From assembly GCA_018712425.1 (NCBI GenBank), contig DVHA01000158.1, forward strand, positions 1-6,436: a stretch of DNA of 6,436 nt, written 5' to 3'. Positions 4,831 to 6,436 of this stretch are shown piece by piece (the stretch's first letter is position 1; each line of letters begins with the position of its first letter). The notes beneath the pieces are model-generated. The model saw only the letters and a list, made by a program, of their open reading frames with translations. It ran no database searches and was not told the DNA's origin. The DNA comes from Candidatus Faecivivens stercoravium. Lineage in GTDB: Bacteria > Bacillota > Clostridia > Oscillospirales > Ruminococcaceae. The position numbers and the translations under genes were made by a program.

Positions 4831-4860
4831 TAAAAATACGCGGCCCCGCAGAGCCGCGTA
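4831..4860 (-). terminator. Terminator of the cysteine synthase gene
   Basis: TACGCGGC (4837-4844) and GCCGCGTA (4853-4860) form an 8-bp perfect stem with an 8-nt loop. On the minus strand it is followed by TTTTTA, 23 nt after the cysK stop codon. Confidence 0.87.
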
Positions 4861-4883
4861 CAGGCTGAATTGGATTGAAAGGG

Positions 4884-5807
4884 TCAGTCGTAGACCCCCG
4901 CCGACAGGTACCGGTCGCCGTTATCCGGCAGCAGCGCGACGATCGTCTTCCCCGTGTTCTCCGGCTTGCCCGCCAGCTGGACCGCTGCCCAGAGGGCCGC
5001 GCCGGAGGTGATGCCGCAGAGGAGCCCCTCCGCCCGCACCAGCTCTTTCGCTGTCCGGAAGGCGTCTTCGTCCGTCACCGGGATGACCCCGTCGAGGAGG
5101 TTTCTGTCCAGCAGTTCCGGGACAAAGTTCGCCCCAATCCCCTGGAGGCCGTGGAGTCCGGCCTTCCCTTCGGTCAGGAGGGGGGAGGCGGCCGGTTCCA
5201 CCCCGATCACCTGCACGGACGGGCGCTTTTCCTTTAAATAGCGTCCGGTGCCGGTGATCGTCCCGCCGGTGCCGATCCCGGCGACGAAGATATCGACCTT
5301 CCCTTCGGTGTCGTCCCAGATTTCCGGCCCGGTCGTCTCGTAATGGGCTTTCGCGTTCGCCGGGTTCTCGAACTGCCCGGCGATGATGCTGCCGGGGGCC
5401 GCCGCGTGGAGCGCTTCCGCCTTTTGGACCGCCCCGGCCATCCCCTCGGCCCCGGGGGTCAGCACCAGCTCCGCCCCGTAGGCCCGGAGCATTGCACGCC
5501 GTTCGGCGCTCATCGAGTCGGGCATCGTCAGGATGACCTTATACCCTCTTGCCGCCGCGGCCGCCGCCAGCCCGATACCGGTGTTGCCGGAGGTGGGTTC
5601 AATGATCGTCCCGCCGGGGGCCAGCAGCCCCTTCTCCTCGGCGTCCAGGATCATGTAAAGCCCCGCCCGGTCCTTGACCGACCCTGCGGGGTTGAACATT
5701 TCCAGCTTGCAGAGGACGTTTCCGTACAGCCGTTTCCCTTTCAGCAGCCGTTCGGGGCAGTAAAGCGGAGTATGCCCCACCAGCTGCTCAATCCCGGTAT
5801 AGATCAT
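4884..5807 (-). CDS. cysK: Cysteine synthase (O-acetylserine sulfhydrylase)
   Basis: A 307-aa PLP enzyme, standard CysK length, that makes cysteine from O-acetyl-L-serine and sulfide in the cytoplasm. The PLP lysine is K45 in NPAGSVKDRA. The substrate loop is TSGNTG (72-77), the PLP phosphate loop GTGGT (179-183), the pyridine-nitrogen serine S268 in ITSGAA, and the C-terminal PDNGDRYLS is at 294-302. IGANFVPELLD (224-234) corresponds to the IGAGFIP region of CysK. Some cystathionine beta-synthase or CysM relatives share these motifs, but length and the QGIGANFVP region favour CysK. The start at 5807 has GGGGG 7 nt upstream; the frame is open to 5963, but that extension runs through inverted repeats and does not match the family. 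No serine acetyltransferase gene is adjacent. Terminator at 4831-4860; no convincing promoter was found in 5808-6062. Confidence 0.95.
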   Translation of the reverse strand: MIYTGIEQLVGHTPLYCPERLLKGKRLYGNVLCKLEMFNPAGSVKDRAGLYMILDAEEKGLLAPGGTIIEPTSGNTGIGLAAAAAARGYKVILTMPDSMSAERRAMLRAYGAELVLTPGAEGMAGAVQKAEALHAAAPGSIIAGQFENPANAKAHYETTGPEIWDDTEGKVDIFVAGIGTGGTITGTGRYLKEKRPSVQVIGVEPAASPLLTEGKAGLHGLQGIGANFVPELLDRNLLDGVIPVTDEDAFRTAKELVRAEGLLCGITSGAALWAAVQLAGKPENTGKTIVALLPDNGDRYLSAGVYD

Positions 5808-5819
5808 GATAAAACCCCC

Positions 5820-5941
5820 GTTTCTGAAACTGTCGAAAAACAAGTTTTTCGACAGGGTAACATCCGGGCTGCATGCCTCCCTGCGGTCGACACTTGCCCG
5901 GATCAAGGTATTTTTTCCGCCGTACATGCCGCCGGAAAAAA
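5820..5941 (-). promoter_or_regulatory. Stacked dyad/hairpin elements in the cysK leader
   Basis: Four dyads sit immediately upstream of the cysK SD. The first is GTTTC-T-GAAAC (5820-5830). The second is a perfect 12-bp inverted repeat CTGTCGAAAAAC-AA-GTTTTTCGACAG (5830-5855). The third is an 8-bp stem ATCCGGGC/GCCCGGAT (5862-5869 and 5896-5903). The fourth is TTTTTTCCG/CGGAAAAAA (5911-5919 and 5933-5941). They match no riboswitch or T-box that I recognise. They may be operators or a structured mRNA leader. The 12-bp repeat holds two inverted TGTCGAA heptamers, the core of Spo0A boxes. Confidence 0.5.
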
Positions 5942-6062
5942 TGGAATTTAACTTTTGCAGCACACAGGAAGGCTGTTTTTTCTTTAATAAGACTGTTTCA
6001 ACAAGCTGGTTCTTTTAGACATTGCATATGGATTCCACCGCCCTTTTGGGGAAATAGAACCC

Positions 6063-6436
6063 TTATCCTCTCCCCGACGCCAGCTCAAACCCTTCCTTCA
6101 GTTCGCCGATCAGCGAGAAGCACTTGCCCGTCCCGATGCCGACGCAGGAAACCGGGTCCCGGGCGACGGTGGTGCGGATGCCGGTGGCGTCCTCGATAAG
6201 CCCGTCGAGGCCCCGCAGCTGCGCCGTCCCGCCGGTCATCAGAATCCCCTCGGTGAGGATGTCCCCCGACAGCTCCGGCGGGGTCTTCGACAGCACCTGC
6301 TTGACCCCGGCTACAACCTCGTCCGCCAGCGGCCGCAGGACGTCGCAGAGTTCGGTCTGGGAGACGGTGATCTCCTCGGGGATGCCGTTGGTCAGGTTGC
6401 GCCCCCGGATCATCGCCTTGATGTCCGCTTCCGGCC
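6063..6436 (-). CDS. mreB: MreB/Mbl-type rod-shape actin, C-terminal part
   Basis: The last 123 residues of a bacterial actin that organises the elongation cell-wall machinery as membrane-bound filaments. The reading frame runs off the window end (from 6436, two bases of a split codon first), so it is incomplete only because of the boundary; full MreB proteins are about 335-345 aa. Recognisable parts are IRGRNLTNGIPEEITVSQTE (after the family's RGR.L..GLP region), the adenine-site segment GILMTGGTAQLRGLDGLI and the end VGIGTGKCFSL. The family usually reads LTGGGALLRGLD there, so TGGTAQ is a variant. Which paralogue (MreB, Mbl, MreBH) cannot be decided. No mreC or mreD follows, and cysK lies downstream on the same strand, which fits a stand-alone Mbl-like gene. 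No convincing terminator lies after the stop. Confidence 0.9.
   Translation of the reverse strand, partial: PEADIKAMIRGRNLTNGIPEEITVSQTELCDVLRPLADEVVAGVKQVLSKTPPELSGDILTEGILMTGGTAQLRGLDGLIEDATGIRTTVARDPVSCVGIGTGKCFSLIGELKEGFELASGRG

Noticed and set aside
5808..5963. N-terminal extension of cysteine synthase
   Set aside because: The extra 52 residues match nothing in CysK and cross inverted repeats; the ATG at 5807 has an SD and gives the standard length.
5958..5981. Plus-strand terminator CAGC/GCTG followed by T6
   Set aside because: The stem is only 4 bp with a 10-nt loop, and there is no plus-strand gene upstream to terminate.

Overview
The window looks like the chromosome of a fairly GC-rich gut-type Clostridia bacterium (Bacillota, plausibly Oscillospirales). 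This is inferred from the genes and signals: a Ser/Glu-rich DUF4430 lipoprotein next to an ECF S component, textbook TTGACA-17-TATAAT promoters, strong Shine-Dalgarno (SD) sites with TTG starts, a small Cys-rich protein, an MreB/Mbl protein, and GC-rich coding DNA beside AT-rich intergenic DNA. No mobile element, CRISPR array or phage gene is visible. All genes are on the minus strand except one small Cys-rich gene.

Layout by coordinate. 47-976 (-): sugar phosphate isomerase/epimerase with its own extended -10 promoter. 1117-1308 (-): tRNA-Ala(GGC) with encoded CCA, promoter and terminator. 1311-1818: about 500 bases with no protein gene, holding a perfect A/T inverted repeat, strong hairpins and an orphan consensus promoter (1518-1546, -) that probably drives an unidentified structured RNA. 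1819-2016 (+): 65-aa Cys-rich protein. It shares a two-way terminator (2015-2064) with the convergent unit that follows. 2072-3454 (-): consensus promoter, cobalamin riboswitch, DUF4430 (transcobalamin-like) lipoprotein and an overlapping ECF S component. 3476-4789 (-): cation diffusion facilitator with a Mn-type site, promoter and a 17-bp terminator. 4831-5807 (-): cysteine synthase, with stacked dyad elements upstream at 5820-5941. 6063-6436 (-): C-terminal part of an MreB/Mbl-type actin, cut by the window edge.

The most coherent system is the riboswitch unit. A B12-sensing leader controls a surface lipoprotein whose domain family is related to the C-terminal domain of transcobalamin, and a membrane S component that would use a shared ECF energising module encoded elsewhere. 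The natural reading is corrinoid uptake in which a surface binding lipoprotein feeds an ECF transporter, an arrangement not typical of classical ECF systems. The second point of interest is the orphan promoter and hairpin series upstream of tRNA-Ala. The other genes look like independent housekeeping units.
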